64,000 nucleotides of DNA from Pseudonocardia alni (GCF_002813375.1 NZ_PHUJ01000003.1:2480001-2544000); one strand, 5' to 3'; positions 51,178 to 61,694 are shown, numbered from the stretch's first letter. Notes: a model not told the origin generated them from the sequence alone. A program made the numbers and translations.

Positions 51178-51455
51178 GTCTCTGCCCCGTCGAGGGCGGA
51201 GAGGTGCTGATCGACACCCGGGACGGCCCGGAACGCCGTGGCCGCGCCGGCGTCCACCGCCCGGGTCGAGGCCGCGGCGCGCCGCGTCGCGTCGGCCAGC
51301 GCCGTCAGCTCGTCCGTGACCCGCCGCAGCCGCACCACGCGGTCCCCGTCACCGGGCCCGGTCGCGGGGGCCGCGGTCAGCCCGGCGGCCAGCTCCTCCA
51401 GCCCGCGCGCGGCACGGTCCAGCGCCTCGGGGTCCCGCCGCACGTCCGGTCGCAT
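51171..51455 (-). CDS. Small helical protein upstream of the WXG-like gene
   Basis: 94 residues, mostly two amphipathic helices (ALDRAARGLEELAAGL and VTDELTALADATRRAAASTRA). It ends GVDQHLSALDGAETC, with a single Cys. The length and hairpin shape recall secreted ESX targets of the EspC/WXG100 superfamily, but there is no W-x-G. A 16-bp inverted repeat GTTCGC-GACT-GCGAAC lies at 51508-51523, 53 bases upstream, and could be an operator. The function is unknown. Confidence 0.7.
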   Translation of the reverse strand: MRPDVRRDPEALDRAARGLEELAAGLTAAPATGPGDGDRVVRLRRVTDELTALADATRRAAASTRAVDAGAATAFRAVPGVDQHLSALDGAETC

Positions 51456-51587
51456 CGGACCAGCCTGCGCCCGGTCGCACCCGCACCGCCCCCGAACCGC
51501 CGATCCCGTTCGCGACTGCGAACGCGTGCCCCGGCTGCGACCGACGGGGGGACGCCCGGCGGGGCTCCGAGGCCCCGGACAACGACG

Positions 51588-51621
51588 TCGGGGCCGCCCC
51601 CGGTGTGGGTGACGGCCCCGA
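51588..51621. terminator. Terminator after glmM
   Basis: TCGGGGCCG pairs with CGGCCCCGA across a 16-base loop, 14 bases past the stop. Confidence 0.65.
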
Positions 51622-51635
51622 TCGGCGTGTGCGCG

Positions 51636-52973
51636 TCAGCGCGCGGCGGCGACGACCTCGGCCAGCCGGCCCGCGACGGCGTCGGCCTCGCCCTCGCTGG
51701 GCGCCTCGACCATCACGCGGACGAGCTGCTCGGTGCCCGACGGGCGCAGCAGCACCCGGCCGGTGTCCCCCAGCTCGGCCTCGGCCTTGGCGACGGCCTC
51801 GGCCACGTCCGCCGACGCGGCGACCGCGTCCTTGTCCGCGACGGCCACGTTGCGCAGCACCTGCGGCAGCACGGTGACCACGGAGGCGAGCTCGGCCAGC
51901 GACGTGCCGGTCTGCGCGACCCGCGACATGAGCCGGAGGGCGGTGAGCAGACCGTCGCCGGTGGTGGCGTGGCCCGGCAGCACCACGTGCCCGGACTGCT
52001 CGCCGCCGAGGGTGAACCCGCCCTCGCGCAGCCGCTCCAGCACGTAGCGGTCGCCGACCCTGGTGGTGTCCAGCGTGATCCCGGCCTCGCGCATGGCGAT
52101 GTGCAGGCCCAGGTTGCTCATCACCGTGGCGACGAGCGTGTCGTGGGCGAGCTCGCCGGCGTCGCGCATGGCGAGCGCCAGCACGGCCATGATCCGGTCA
52201 CCGTCGACGACGGCGCCCGTCCCGTCCACGGCCAGGCAGCGGTCGGCGTCGCCGTCGTGGGCGATGCCGAGGTCGGCGCCGTGCTCGAGCACCGCGGACC
52301 GCAACGGCTCCAGGTGGGTGGACCCGACGCCGTCGTTGATGTTGAGCCCGTCCGGCTCGGCGTGCAGCGCGATCACGTCCGCGCCCGCCTGGCGGTAGGC
52401 CTCCGGCGCGGCCAGCGCCGCGGCGCCGTGCGCGCAGTCCACGACCACGCGCAGCCCGGACAGCGAGCCGGGCGCGGCGGAGAGCAGGTGCGCGACGTAG
52501 ACGTCGGTGGCGTCCGGGGCGTCCCAGACGCGGCCGATGCCCTCCCCGGTGGGGCGGGCGCCGAGCCCGGCGGCCAGCTGCTGCTCGATCGCGTCCTCGA
52601 CGTCGTCGGGCAGCTTGTGGCCGCCCGCGGCGAAGAGCTTGATGCCGTTGTCGGGCATCGGGTTGTGCGACGCGGAGATCATCACGCCGAGGTCGGCGCC
52701 GGTCTCGGCGACCAGGTGCGCGACGCCCGGGGTCGGCAGCACACCGACCCGGATCGCGTCCGCACCGGCCGAGGTGAGCCCGGCGACGACCGCGGCCTCG
52801 AGCATCTCGCCGCTCGCGCGGGGGTCGCGTCCGACGACCGCGAGGGGCCGGCGGCCGGAGCCGTTCGAGAGCGTGCGGGCGGCCGAGGCACAGACGCCAA
52901 CGGCGAACTCCGGAGTGAGGAGTTCGCCGTTGGCCAGGCCCCGGACGCCGTCGGTTCCGAAGAGACGAGGCAT
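51636..52973 (-). CDS. glmM: Phosphoglucosamine mutase
   Basis: 445 residues. It converts glucosamine-6-phosphate to glucosamine-1-phosphate after GlmS. The start is [20 protein letters not shown]; the phosphoserine is in [16 protein letters not shown]; the metal loop is [12 protein letters not shown]; the sugar loop is GGEQSGHVV; and the phosphate-binding loop near the C-terminus is [14 protein letters not shown]. It lies 11 bases after rpsI and may be read from the rplM-rpsI promoter, as in mycobacteria. Confidence 0.98.
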   Translation of the reverse strand: MPRLFGTDGVRGLANGELLTPEFAVGVCASAARTLSNGSGRRPLAVVGRDPRASGEMLEAAVVAGLTSAGADAIRVGVLPTPGVAHLVAETGADLGVMISASHNPMPDNGIKLFAAGGHKLPDDVEDAIEQQLAAGLGARPTGEGIGRVWDAPDATDVYVAHLLSAAPGSLSGLRVVVDCAHGAAALAAPEAYRQAGADVIALHAEPDGLNINDGVGSTHLEPLRSAVLEHGADLGIAHDGDADRCLAVDGTGAVVDGDRIMAVLALAMRDAGELAHDTLVATVMSNLGLHIAMREAGITLDTTRVGDRYVLERLREGGFTLGGEQSGHVVLPGHATTGDGLLTALRLMSRVAQTGTSLAELASVVTVLPQVLRNVAVADKDAVAASADVAEAVAKAEAELGDTGRVLLRPSGTEQLVRVMVEAPSEGEADAVAGRLAEVVAAAR

Positions 52974-52984
52974 CCGGTGTGCGA

Positions 52985-53595
<611 letters not shown>

Positions 53596-53599
<4 letters not shown>

Positions 53600-54039
53600 T
53601 GGCTGACCTGCTTGATCTCGAACGGCTGCGGCTTCTGGGCCTCGTGCGGGTGCGCCGGGCCGGCGTAGACCTTCAGCTTCTTGGCCATGGCGCGGCCGAG
53701 ACGGTTCTTCGGCAGCATGCCCTTGATCGCCTTCTCCACGAGGCGGTCGGGCTGGCTGTCGATCATCTCGCCGACGGAGCGCTGACGGAGGCCACCCGGG
53801 AAGCCGGAGTGGCGGTAGATGAACTTGTCGGCACGCTTGTTGCCCGACACCGAGATCTTCTCCGCGTTCACGATGACCACGAAGTCGCCGTTGTCGACGT
53901 GCGGAGCGTAGGTCGGCTTGTGCTTCCCGCGCAGCAGCGTGGCAGCGTGGGTGGCGAGCCGACCGAGGCGCACGTCCTCGGCGTCGATCACGTGCCAGGC
54001 GTGCTGGATGTCGCCGGGCTTGGGGCTGTACGTGGGCAC
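53596..54039 (-). CDS. rplM: 50S ribosomal protein L13
   Basis: 147 residues. It starts [20 protein letters not shown] and has [15 protein letters not shown] and the family block [17 protein letters not shown] at 54039 follows GAGG. It is first in rplM-rpsI, probably with glmM. The leader is long: a candidate -10 lies at 54213-54218. Confidence 0.97.
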
Positions 54040-54212
54040 GGATCTACCTCGTCGTCGTTCTCGGCTGGTGGGCCGTCCGCACGGGTTCCGGCCCACTCTC
54101 TAGTCTCTGGTTCCTCAGCGTGCTGCTGGTGGACGCCGGAGGGACGCTCGATCCCGCCGCTGTCGCCGGAGGACGGCGCCCGCGGGTCTCCACCGCTGCA
54201 CAACGAGAGCCA

Positions 54213-54218
54213 AGCGTA
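54213..54218 (-). promoter_or_regulatory. Candidate -10 of rplM with a long leader
   Basis: The minus strand reads TACGCT. The leader to the rplM GTG would be about 165 bases, with no open frame of note. It may carry autogenous control by a ribosomal protein, as other r-protein leaders do. Confidence 0.4.
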
Positions 54219-54252
54219 CCCGCCGGTTCCGGGGGCGGACGCAAGGGGGTCG

Positions 54253-54268
54253 TCCGGGCCCCCGGACC
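54253..54268. terminator. Probable terminator after esxT
   Basis: GTCCGGG pairs with CCCGGAC, five bases past the esxT stop and just upstream of the rplM promoter region. Confidence 0.5.
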
Positions 54269-54273
54269 GGCTG

Positions 54274-54564
54274 TCAGGCGAACCGGGCCCGGTTCGCCTG
54301 CTCGGTGGCCCGGTAGTTCTGACCGGCCTGACCGACGAGCTTTCCGATGGTGCCCAGGGTGGTGGTCAGCTCGGCCGCCGAGGTGTCCCACTTCTGCTGC
54401 GACGCCCGGTAGGTGGCCGCCGCGTCGCCGGTCCAGGTCGCGACCATCGGCGCCAGTTGCCGCCGGAGGTCCTCGAGCTGGGAGGTGATGCGTGCGGTCG
54501 TCGCGGCGGTGTCGGCCGACGCCGTCTCGAGCGCACTGAAGGTGACCTTGATCTCGGATCCCAT
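54274..54564 (-). CDS. esxT: WXG100 family protein, EsxT-like
   Basis: 96 residues, the WXG100 length, a two-helix hairpin with Trp44-Thr-Gly at the turn (VATWTGDAAATY). The C-terminal export motif YxxxE occurs as YRATE. ATG at 54564 has GGGGGAG seven bases upstream. With EsxU it should form the heterodimer exported by the ESX-4 system. The order esxU, esxT, rplM is as in M. tuberculosis. Confidence 0.93.
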   Translation of the reverse strand: MGSEIKVTFSALETASADTAATTARITSQLEDLRRQLAPMVATWTGDAAATYRASQQKWDTSAAELTTTLGTIGKLVGQAGQNYRATEQANRARFA

Positions 54565-54578
54565 GGTGTGGCTCCCCC

Positions 54579-54881
54579 TCACCCGAGCACCGACGTGATG
54601 GCGGTGCGGTTCTGGTCCTCCTGCTGCTGGTACGTCGTCGCCGTGCCGCCGAGCTGCTCACCGATCGCGCCCAGCGCCTCGTTCAGCCGCCGCGCCTCGG
54701 TGTCCCACTTGGCCATCAGCTGGGCGAACGCCGTCGCCGCGGTGCCGGACCACTGGCCCTGCAGCGGTCCCAGCCGGCTGCGCAGGCGGCCGAGCTCGCC
54801 GTTGACGGCGTCGCTCACCGCCCGCACCTGGCCCGCCGCGCGGACCATCTCCTCGGTCGTCGTGCCGAACCCGTCGGCCAT
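54579..54881 (-). CDS. esxU: WXG100 family protein, EsxU-like
   Basis: 100 residues with Trp44-Ser-Gly at the hairpin turn (LQGQWSGTAATAF) and the C-terminal YxxxE motif as YQQQE. It is the first gene of the pair; the esxT ATG follows 14 bases after its stop. A hairpin at 54936-54963 separates it from the secretion genes upstream on the same strand. Confidence 0.93.
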   Translation of the reverse strand: MADGFGTTTEEMVRAAGQVRAVSDAVNGELGRLRSRLGPLQGQWSGTAATAFAQLMAKWDTEARRLNEALGAIGEQLGGTATTYQQQEDQNRTAITSVLG

Positions 54882-54935
54882 ACGTCCCACCTCGTCCCCT
54901 GATCGGACCCCGGCGCGGCCGTGTCGACGGCTCCC

Positions 54936-54963
54936 GGGCCCGGGGGCGCGGTGCCCCCGGCCC
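54936..54963. terminator. Hairpin between the ESX machinery genes and esxU
   Basis: GGGC and CGGGGGC pair with GCCCCCG and GCCC around a GCGGT loop with one bulged base. It may partly end or stabilise transcripts, allowing different levels for the substrates and the machinery. Confidence 0.5.
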
Positions 54964-55037
54964 GCGCACAGTGGCAGGGCGCGCCGGTGGCCGTGGCCGT
55001 TCCGGGCGGACCGTTCGCGACCGGGAACGCCGGGGGC

Positions 55038-56321
55038 TCAGGGCACCCGGTGCAGCGTCGCGACGACCTCGGCGCAGGCCGCGGCGACCGGGGCGCCCAC
55101 CGGCCGCCGGCACCCGGCGACGAGCTCGTCGGTTCCGGAGAACACGACGTGCCAGTCGACGACGGTCCCGTCGCCCGGTGTCTCGGTCCAGCGCAGGACC
55201 GCGCGGCCGCCGACCGTCGCGGGCACCGGCCCGTGGTCACCGACGAGCGCGGCGAGCTCGCGGCGGGCCCGGTCGGGCTCGCGTCCGGCGTCGTAGCCGA
55301 GCGGGCTGCGCTCCAGCACGAGGAGGTCGGCCCCGTCCGGGCCGCCGGCGGGGGTGAGCAGCACGCGTCGGCGCTGCGGGTCGCCGCCGGTGTGCTCCCA
55401 GCCGGTGGGCAGCGCGGCGGCGTAGCCGTACTGGGCGACCGTGGCCCCGGCCGGCGTCGCCGGGCGCGGGCCGCCGAGCAGCAGCCCGGCACCGAGGAGG
55501 ACCGCTCCCAGCACCCCGGCGACGAGGATCGCCGCCCGGGCGCGGTCCGGGCCCTCGGCAGACGGGGTGGCGGGGTCGGGCGCACCGGGCCAGTCCGGTT
55601 CCTCCGGCGCCTCGCCCGCGCCGGGCGGCGGGACGACCGTGTCGGGGCCGGGGTCGGCGAGCACGGAGGCGCCCAGCACCGCAGCCCCGACCACCGCCGC
55701 CGCCTCCGGGCCCCAGGGGTCGCCGCCGTCGGGCCGCCGCCCGGCGACGCGCACCGGGCACGGGAACCGGTACCCGACCGGGCCGCCGGGCGGCCCCGCA
55801 GCCCGAGTGCCCGCGGTCCGGCTGCCCACGGCCCGAGTGCCCGCGGTCCGGGAGTCCGCGGTCCGGGTGTCCGCGGCCCGGGTGTCCGCCGCAGTGTGCT
55901 CCCCGGGGAGGAGCGGGCCGACCGTCCCGGCGACCACGACCAGCTCCGCACCGGTCGCACGCACGAGCGACGCGAGGTCGGAGCCCCGCTCCCCCACCCG
56001 CTCCGGCACCCCGTCGCGGACCAGCACCACGTCGTCGTCGACGACCAGGACCGGCCCGTCCGGCAGCTCCGGTTCCGCCGCGAGCACCGCGACCGCGGCC
56101 GGGACCACCAGCACCCGCGGGCCTCCGGGGAAGGCGCCGCCCGCCGTCGTCCCGACCCGGACGACGACCCCGGGCGGCTCGTCGCCGAAGAAGTCCGCGA
56201 CGGCCGTCGCCGGGGGTGTGCCGGGCGGGGCCGCGGCGACCAGGCGCAGCCCGGCGGCGTCCGCGGCGGCGAGCAGCACCGCGTCGCGGCGGTCGTGGAC
56301 GGCGACCGCGATGCCGCTCAC
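55038..56321 (-). CDS. Type VII secretion-associated protein (Rv3446c family)
   Basis: 427 residues. The N-terminal 120 have an actin/ASKHA-like look (VSGIAVAVHDRR, VVRVGTTAGGAFPGG). A Thr/Arg/Ala repeat stretch follows (ADTRAADTRTADSRTAGTRA and on), then a membrane helix near 300 (AAILVAGVLGAVLLGAGLLLGG). The C-terminal extracytoplasmic domain (ALPTGWEHTGGD) matches the Rv3446c C-terminal family. GTG at 56321 overlaps the eccC stop as GTGA. It occurs only in ESX-4 loci and its job is not known. Confidence 0.88.
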   Translation of the reverse strand: MSGIAVAVHDRRDAVLLAAADAAGLRLVAAAPPGTPPATAVADFFGDEPPGVVVRVGTTAGGAFPGGPRVLVVPAAVAVLAAEPELPDGPVLVVDDDVVLVRDGVPERVGERGSDLASLVRATGAELVVVAGTVGPLLPGEHTAADTRAADTRTADSRTAGTRAVGSRTAGTRAAGPPGGPVGYRFPCPVRVAGRRPDGGDPWGPEAAAVVGAAVLGASVLADPGPDTVVPPPGAGEAPEEPDWPGAPDPATPSAEGPDRARAAILVAGVLGAVLLGAGLLLGGPRPATPAGATVAQYGYAAALPTGWEHTGGDPQRRRVLLTPAGGPDGADLLVLERSPLGYDAGREPDRARRELAALVGDHGPVPATVGGRAVLRWTETPGDGTVVDWHVVFSGTDELVAGCRRPVGAPVAAACAEVVATLHRVP

Positions 56322-59300
56322 CCCGGCTCGGTCCAGGCCAGCTGCACCCGTCGCGCCCCGGTCCGCCGGTCGACGAGCACGCCGCGGCCGGGTGGCATCG
56401 GCCCGGGGCGGACCTTCTCCAGCAGCGCGCCCTCGTCGGGGCTGCCGGAGCCGACCAGGCCGGGGGCGCCCAGCTCGCGCAGCCGCCCGAGGACCGGGTC
56501 GAACAGCGCCCGCCCGGCCCCGCCGGTGCGTCGCGCGAGGACGACGTGCAGCCCGACGTCGCGGGCCTGCGGCAGGTACTCGGCGAGCGCGAGCAGCGGG
56601 TGCGTTCCGGCCGATCCCGCCGCGGGGACGACCAGGTCGTAGTCGTCGACGAGCAGCCACACGTCCGGCCCGCTCCACCAGGACCGTTCCCGCAGCTGGG
56701 CCGGGGTGACGTCCGGGCCTGGCAGCCGCCGTCCGAGCGAGCCCGCGATCTCCGCGCAGGCGTCGGTGGTGGCCTGCGCGGTCGAGGTGTGGGCGAGCAG
56801 GTGGCTCTGCGGGACCCCGCCGAGCAGCGTCCGCCGGTGATCGACGACGACGATCCGCGCCTGCTCGGGCGTCCAGCGCGCGGCGATCCCGTGGGCGAGG
56901 GTCCGCAGCAGGGTCGTCTTGCCGCCGCCGGAGTCGGCGAAGCAGAGCAGGTGCGGCTCGTCCGGGTCGAGCTCGACGGTGGCGAGCCGGTCCTCGTCGA
57001 CCCCGAGCGCGGGCCCACGGCCCGGACCGGGCGGGAGCTCGGCGACCTCGATCCGGGTGGGCAGCAGCCGCACCGGGCCGACCGACGGGCCGTCCCAGGC
57101 GTCGTCGATCTCCTGGGCCGGGTCGGTGCCGGGGACCAGGCAGGGCGCGGCGAGGACGGTGGCCTCGCCGTCGGCGGACAGGCCGTGCCCCGGCAGCGCG
57201 GGCACCGCGGCGGCGCGACGCCGGTCCACCTCGGAGTCCGACGGGTCGCCCAGCCGCAGCTCGACCCGGCTGCCGAGCTGGTCCTTGAGCGCCGGGCGGA
57301 TCTCGGCCCAGCGGGCGGCGGACAGCGCGAGGTGCACGCCGTAGGCGAGCCCGCGGGCGGCGAGCGCGGTCAGCTTCTCGTCGAGGTCGGAGAAACCCGC
57401 GCGCAGCGCCGCGTAGCCGTCGACGACGAGCAGCAGGTCGGTGGCGGTCACCCCGGCGAACCCGCCCGCGGCGCGCCGGGCCCGGAACTCCTCGATCCCG
57501 GCGACGCCGTGCGCGGCGAACAGCTGCTCGCGCTCGTCGACGGCGGCGACGGTCTCGGCCACCACCCGTCGCACCAGGTCGCCGGCGCGGCGGTCGGCGA
57601 CGGTCCCGACGTGCGGCAGCCCGGCCAGCGGGGCGAGCGTGCCGCCGCCGAGGTCGAGCACGTGCACGCCCAGCTCGCCGGGGGTGTGGGTGAGGGCGAG
57701 CGCGGTGACGACGGTGCGCAGCGCGGTCGACTTCCCCGACCGCGGCCCCCCGACGACGGCGAGGTGCCCGGCCGCGCCGGACAGGTCCAGCACCAGCGGG
57801 TCGCGCCGCTGGGCGTAGGGCCGGTCGACGAGCCCGACCGGCGCGGCGAGCCGACCGACCGGCCCCGGTGCACTCAGCCCGCGCCCGGCCCGGGCCAGCG
57901 GGGCGCCGAGCACCACCGGCAGCGGCGGCGGCTCCGCCAACGGCGGCAGCCACACCCGGTGCGCGCGCGGACCGGGCCCGGACACCGCGTCGGCGATGCG
58001 GTCGAGAACGGTGCCGGTGGGCGCGGGCGCGGGGTCCGGCGCCGGGAGCTGCGCCGGGGCGGGCAGCGCGACCGGTCCCGCGCGGAACGGCAGCGCGACC
58101 CGCGGCGCCCCGGGTGCGCGGCGGCGCGCGGCCCGCGGGGTGTCCGGGCCGGAGACGTAGGCGGCCCGGAAGCGCACCAGCTCGTCGGTGCCCGCGGACA
58201 GGTACGCGGCGCCGGGCGTCGGCGGGAGCAGGTGTGCGTCGGGCACGCCCAGCACCGCGCGGGACTCCGCGGCGGAGAAGGTGCGCAGCGCGATCCGGTA
58301 GGACAGGTGCGACTCGAGACCGCGCAGCCGTCCCTCCTCCAGCCGCTGCGAGGCCAGCAGCAGGTGGATGCCGAGCGAGCGGCCGAGCCGCCCGATGGTC
58401 ACCATCAGGTCGATCATCTCCGGCCGCTGGGCGAGCAGCTCGGAGAACTCGTCGACGACGACCAGCAGCGACGGCAGCGCCGCCAGCGGTGCCCCGTCCC
58501 GGCGCAGCGCGTCGTGCTCGGCGAGCGACGACAGGTTCCCCGCGGCGCGCAGCACCTCCTGGCGGCGGGTGATCTCCCCGGCGAGCGCGTCGGCCATCCG
58601 GTCGACCAGGGTCAGCTCCTCGGCCAGGTTGGTGATCACCGCGGAGGTGTGCGGCAGCCCGGCGAGCCCGAGGAACGTCGCGCCGCCCTTGAAGTCGACG
58701 AGCACCAGGTTGAGCTCCTCGGCGGTGTGCGTCGCCACCAGCCCGAGGACGAGGGTGCGTAGCAGCTCGCTCTTGCCGGAGCCGGTCGCGCCGATGCACA
58801 GCCCGTGCGGACCCGCACCGCCCTGCGCGGACTCCTTGAGGTCGAGCAGCACCGGCCGGCCGCCGTCGTCGGTGCCCAGCGGGACCCGCAGGCGCTCCCC
58901 CGGCCCCCGCCGGCCGCGCAGCGCGGCGACCCCGGCCGGGTCCGTCGTGGACAGTCCGAGCAGCGACGGCAATCCGGTAGGCACACTGTCCACACCGGAC
59001 GCGACGACGTCGGCGTCGCCGTCCGGGCGGTAGCGCGCGAGCCGGCGTGCGAGTGCCAGCGCCTCGGCGACGACGAGCCCGTCGGGGACGCCGACCTCCC
59101 GGCCGCCGGGCCCGCCCCGGCGCAGCGTGCGCACGCCGTCGGGCCCGGTCCCGGCGGCCAGGCGCAGCACCGACGCCGCGGGCCTGCGCCCGCCCGCGGG
59201 CCCCAGCCGCAGCACGGTGACGCCGGGCAGCCCGGCCCACGCGCCCGGGGTGTCGGCGGCCCCGTCGAGCACGACGAGCAGGTGCTGCTGGGCCGCGGAC

Positions 59301-60184
59301 GGCTCGTCGACCCACCAGCGCCGCACCCGGTCCGGGTCGTCGGTGATCATCCGGACCGGCCCGACGGCGTCGTGCAGCCGCGGGTGGGCGACGTGCGGCA
59401 GCCACTTCGCCCACTCCCAGCGCGCGGCCGCACCGCCCGGCGCGACGACGGCGAGCCGCGCGTCGTCGGGACCGTGCCAGGTGACGTACTGGGCGACCAG
59501 TGCCCGGGCGAGGTCGAGTACCGGGGCGGCGTCCGGGTCCGGTTCGAGCCAGATCGTCGCCGCCGCACGGGCGTCGACGGCGACCGGCAGATCATCCACG
59601 GTGGACCAACGGCGCAGGAAACGGCGCAGCGCCAGCGCGGACAGCGGTTCGAGTGTCTCCATCGGACCGGTGTGCGGGGCGGTGAGCCGGGTGGCGAGGC
59701 GCTGGGTGCCGCGCCCGGCGCGCAGGCGGCCGAAGTCGTCGTCACCGGGGCGGCGCTCCCACAGCCGGTCCGCGGCGAGCACGTCCGGCCAGGCTGCCGG
59801 GTCGGGGTGCACGGTCTCCAGCGCGTGCCGCTGCTCGGCGGCGATCGCGCGGGCCCGCCCGCCCAGGACGTCGAGGTAGCGCAGGTAGTCGCGGCGGTCC
59901 TCGTCCATCGTCGCGGTGCGCGCGCCGGCGCCGCGGCCGCCGCCGGCGAGCATGCCCAGCGCGGACAGCGCGAACATACCGCCGAACAGCCAGGTGCTCG
60001 TGTCCCCGCGGCCCAGCACGACGAACAGCAGCGCCCCGCCGACCATCGCCAGCGGGAGCAGCCGCGCCACGAGGCCGCCGGGGACCGGGCGTTCCGGCTC
60101 GGGCGGCGGTTCGAGCACCAGCTCACCGCCGGGGAGCTCGGGCACCGAGCGCCGCGGACGTCGCATCCCGACGGTCCCCGCCAT
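56318..60184 (-). CDS. eccC4: ESX-4 type VII secretion ATPase EccC
   Basis: 1288 residues. Two membrane helices lie at about 38-58 and 63-82, then three FtsK/SpoIIIE ATPase domains with P-loops GATGSGKS (about 466), GGPRSGKST (about 811) and DSGGGKTT (about 1085). The first has a Walker B VVVDEFSELL and is the one expected to be active. EccC drives export and recognises WXG100 substrates in the third domain. ATG at 60184 has GGAAGG nine bases upstream. It is divergent from eccD across 121 bases that should hold both promoters, though I see no clear boxes. Confidence 0.95.
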   Translation of the reverse strand: MAGTVGMRRPRRSVPELPGGELVLEPPPEPERPVPGGLVARLLPLAMVGGALLFVVLGRGDTSTWLFGGMFALSALGMLAGGGRGAGARTATMDEDRRDYLRYLDVLGGRARAIAAEQRHALETVHPDPAAWPDVLAADRLWERRPGDDDFGRLRAGRGTQRLATRLTAPHTGPMETLEPLSALALRRFLRRWSTVDDLPVAVDARAAATIWLEPDPDAAPVLDLARALVAQYVTWHGPDDARLAVVAPGGAAARWEWAKWLPHVAHPRLHDAVGPVRMITDDPDRVRRWWVDEPSAAQQHLLVVLDGAADTPGAWAGLPGVTVLRLGPAGGRRPAASVLRLAAGTGPDGVRTLRRGGPGGREVGVPDGLVVAEALALARRLARYRPDGDADVVASGVDSVPTGLPSLLGLSTTDPAGVAALRGRRGPGERLRVPLGTDDGGRPVLLDLKESAQGGAGPHGLCIGATGSGKSELLRTLVLGLVATHTAEELNLVLVDFKGGATFLGLAGLPHTSAVITNLAEELTLVDRMADALAGEITRRQEVLRAAGNLSSLAEHDALRRDGAPLAALPSLLVVVDEFSELLAQRPEMIDLMVTIGRLGRSLGIHLLLASQRLEEGRLRGLESHLSYRIALRTFSAAESRAVLGVPDAHLLPPTPGAAYLSAGTDELVRFRAAYVSGPDTPRAARRRAPGAPRVALPFRAGPVALPAPAQLPAPDPAPAPTGTVLDRIADAVSGPGPRAHRVWLPPLAEPPPLPVVLGAPLARAGRGLSAPGPVGRLAAPVGLVDRPYAQRRDPLVLDLSGAAGHLAVVGGPRSGKSTALRTVVTALALTHTPGELGVHVLDLGGGTLAPLAGLPHVGTVADRRAGDLVRRVVAETVAAVDEREQLFAAHGVAGIEEFRARRAAGGFAGVTATDLLLVVDGYAALRAGFSDLDEKLTALAARGLAYGVHLALSAARWAEIRPALKDQLGSRVELRLGDPSDSEVDRRRAAAVPALPGHGLSADGEATVLAAPCLVPGTDPAQEIDDAWDGPSVGPVRLLPTRIEVAELPPGPGRGPALGVDEDRLATVELDPDEPHLLCFADSGGGKTTLLRTLAHGIAARWTPEQARIVVVDHRRTLLGGVPQSHLLAHTSTAQATTDACAEIAGSLGRRLPGPDVTPAQLRERSWWSGPDVWLLVDDYDLVVPAAGSAGTHPLLALAEYLPQARDVGLHVVLARRTGGAGRALFDPVLGRLRELGAPGLVGSGSPDEGALLEKVRPGPMPPGRGVLVDRRTGARRVQLAWTEPG

Positions 60185-60305
60185 CGCCACGCGCCTTCCG
60201 TTCACGGTTCTCCCGAACGCCCACGGCGGCACCGGGGCCGTCGGATACTCGCAGCCGCCCCGGGCCCGCCGGGGCCGATCGGGGAGATCTGCCAGGGAGC
60301 CGCCC

Positions 60306-61694
60306 GTGACCTCCGTCCTGCCCGCACCGGCCGCGACCGGCCCCGGCGACGCGACGTCCGGCACCGGGCCGGCGCCCGGCCGCTGGACCCGGGTCGGGGT
60401 GCACACCCCGCGCGGGCGCCTCGACGTGGCGCTGCCGGCCGACGTCGCCGTCGCCGAGCTGGTCCCGATGGTGCGCGAGCTGCTGGGCCGCGCCTCCACC
60501 GACACCCCGCAGGCCTGGCGGTTCACCGGCCCGGCGGGCGGCCCGCTGCCCGCCGACGCCACCCTCGACGAGCTCGGTGTCCGCGAGGGCGAGCTGCTGC
60601 ACCTGGGCCCGCCGCGCCCGGCGCCCGCGCCGCCGGTGCTCGACGACGCCGCCGAGACCGTCGCCGGTGCGGTGCGCGGTACGGCCGACGTCGCCGGGAC
60701 GGCGCGCTGGTCCGGGACGGCCGCGGCCGTGCTGGCGACGGCCGCCGCGGGCGCCGTGCTGTCCACCGTGGACGGTTCGTGGCGGCCGTGGGCGTGCGCG
60801 CTCGCCGCCGCCGGCGCCGTCGGGGCGCTGCTGGTCGCCCACCGCGGCCGCGACGACGACCGGCTCACGACCGCCGCCGCACTCTGCGCCGTCCCCGCCG
60901 CGGCGACGGCCGGGCTCACCGCGCTGCCCGCACCTGCCGGGGCGGGGGCGCTGCTGCTCGCCGCCGCCGGGACCGGTCTGGCCGCCGCCGCGGGTCAGGC
61001 GATCGCGCGGGCGGTGTCCCCGGTCCTGCTCGCGGTGGCCCTGGCCGCCTCCGGGACCGCCGCCGCGGCGCTGGCCCGGCTGCTGCTGGAGGCCCCGGTG
61101 ACGGCCGTCGCGGCCGGGCTCGCGGCGCCCGCCCTGGCCGCCGGGCCCCTGCTGCCCCGCCTGGCACTGCGCCTGGCCGGGATCCCGGCCCCGGCCGTCC
61201 CGACCGACGCCGAGTCCGTCGCGGGCGCCGAGCGGGTACTGCCCGGTGCGGAGCTGACCGCCCGGGCCGGGCTGGCCCGCGGCCTGCACACCGGGACGCT
61301 GGCGGGCACCGCGGTCGCGGCCGCCGGGGCCGCCGCCGTCGCCGCGACCGGGGGCTGGACCGGTGGCCTGCTGCTGGTGGTGACGGCGGCGGTGCTGCTC
61401 CTGCGGGCCCGTGCGCTCGTCGAGCCCGCGGCGGCCCGCATCCTGACCGGGGCCGCGGTGGTCGCGGTCGCCACCGCCGCCGTGCCGGCCGCGCTCGCGC
61501 TGGACCCCGCGCCGCGGCTCGCCGTGGCGGCCGGGCTGCTGCTCGCCGTCGGCGCGGGTGCCGCGGCCGCACGGACGACGCCGTCGCCGCCGGCCCGCCG
61601 GGCGCTCGACGTGTGCGAGCTCGTCCTCACCGCCGCCGCCGTGCCCGCCGCACTGGCCGCGATGGGCCTGTTCGCCCTGGTCCGCACCCTGTGA
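60306..61694 (+). CDS. eccD4: ESX-4 type VII secretion membrane protein EccD
   Basis: 462 residues. A ubiquitin-like (YukD) domain (about 28-100: RVGVHTPRGRLDVALPAD) is followed by about eleven hydrophobic helices from about 120 to the end, forming the membrane channel part. GTG at 60306 follows AGGGAG. Its stop overlaps mycP as GTGA. Confidence 0.92.
   Translation: MTSVLPAPAATGPGDATSGTGPAPGRWTRVGVHTPRGRLDVALPADVAVAELVPMVRELLGRASTDTPQAWRFTGPAGGPLPADATLDELGVREGELLHLGPPRPAPAPPVLDDAAETVAGAVRGTADVAGTARWSGTAAAVLATAAAGAVLSTVDGSWRPWACALAAAGAVGALLVAHRGRDDDRLTTAAALCAVPAAATAGLTALPAPAGAGALLLAAAGTGLAAAAGQAIARAVSPVLLAVALAASGTAAAALARLLLEAPVTAVAAGLAAPALAAGPLLPRLALRLAGIPAPAVPTDAESVAGAERVLPGAELTARAGLARGLHTGTLAGTAVAAAGAAAVAATGGWTGGLLLVVTAAVLLLRARALVEPAAARILTGAAVVAVATAAVPAALALDPAPRLAVAAGLLLAVGAGAAAARTTPSPPARRALDVCELVLTAAAVPAALAAMGLFALVRTL

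Noticed and set aside
51508..51523. LexA site GTTCGC-GACT-GCGAAC
   Set aside because: It is palindromic but lacks the TCGAAC/GTTCGA half-sites; kept only as a possible operator.
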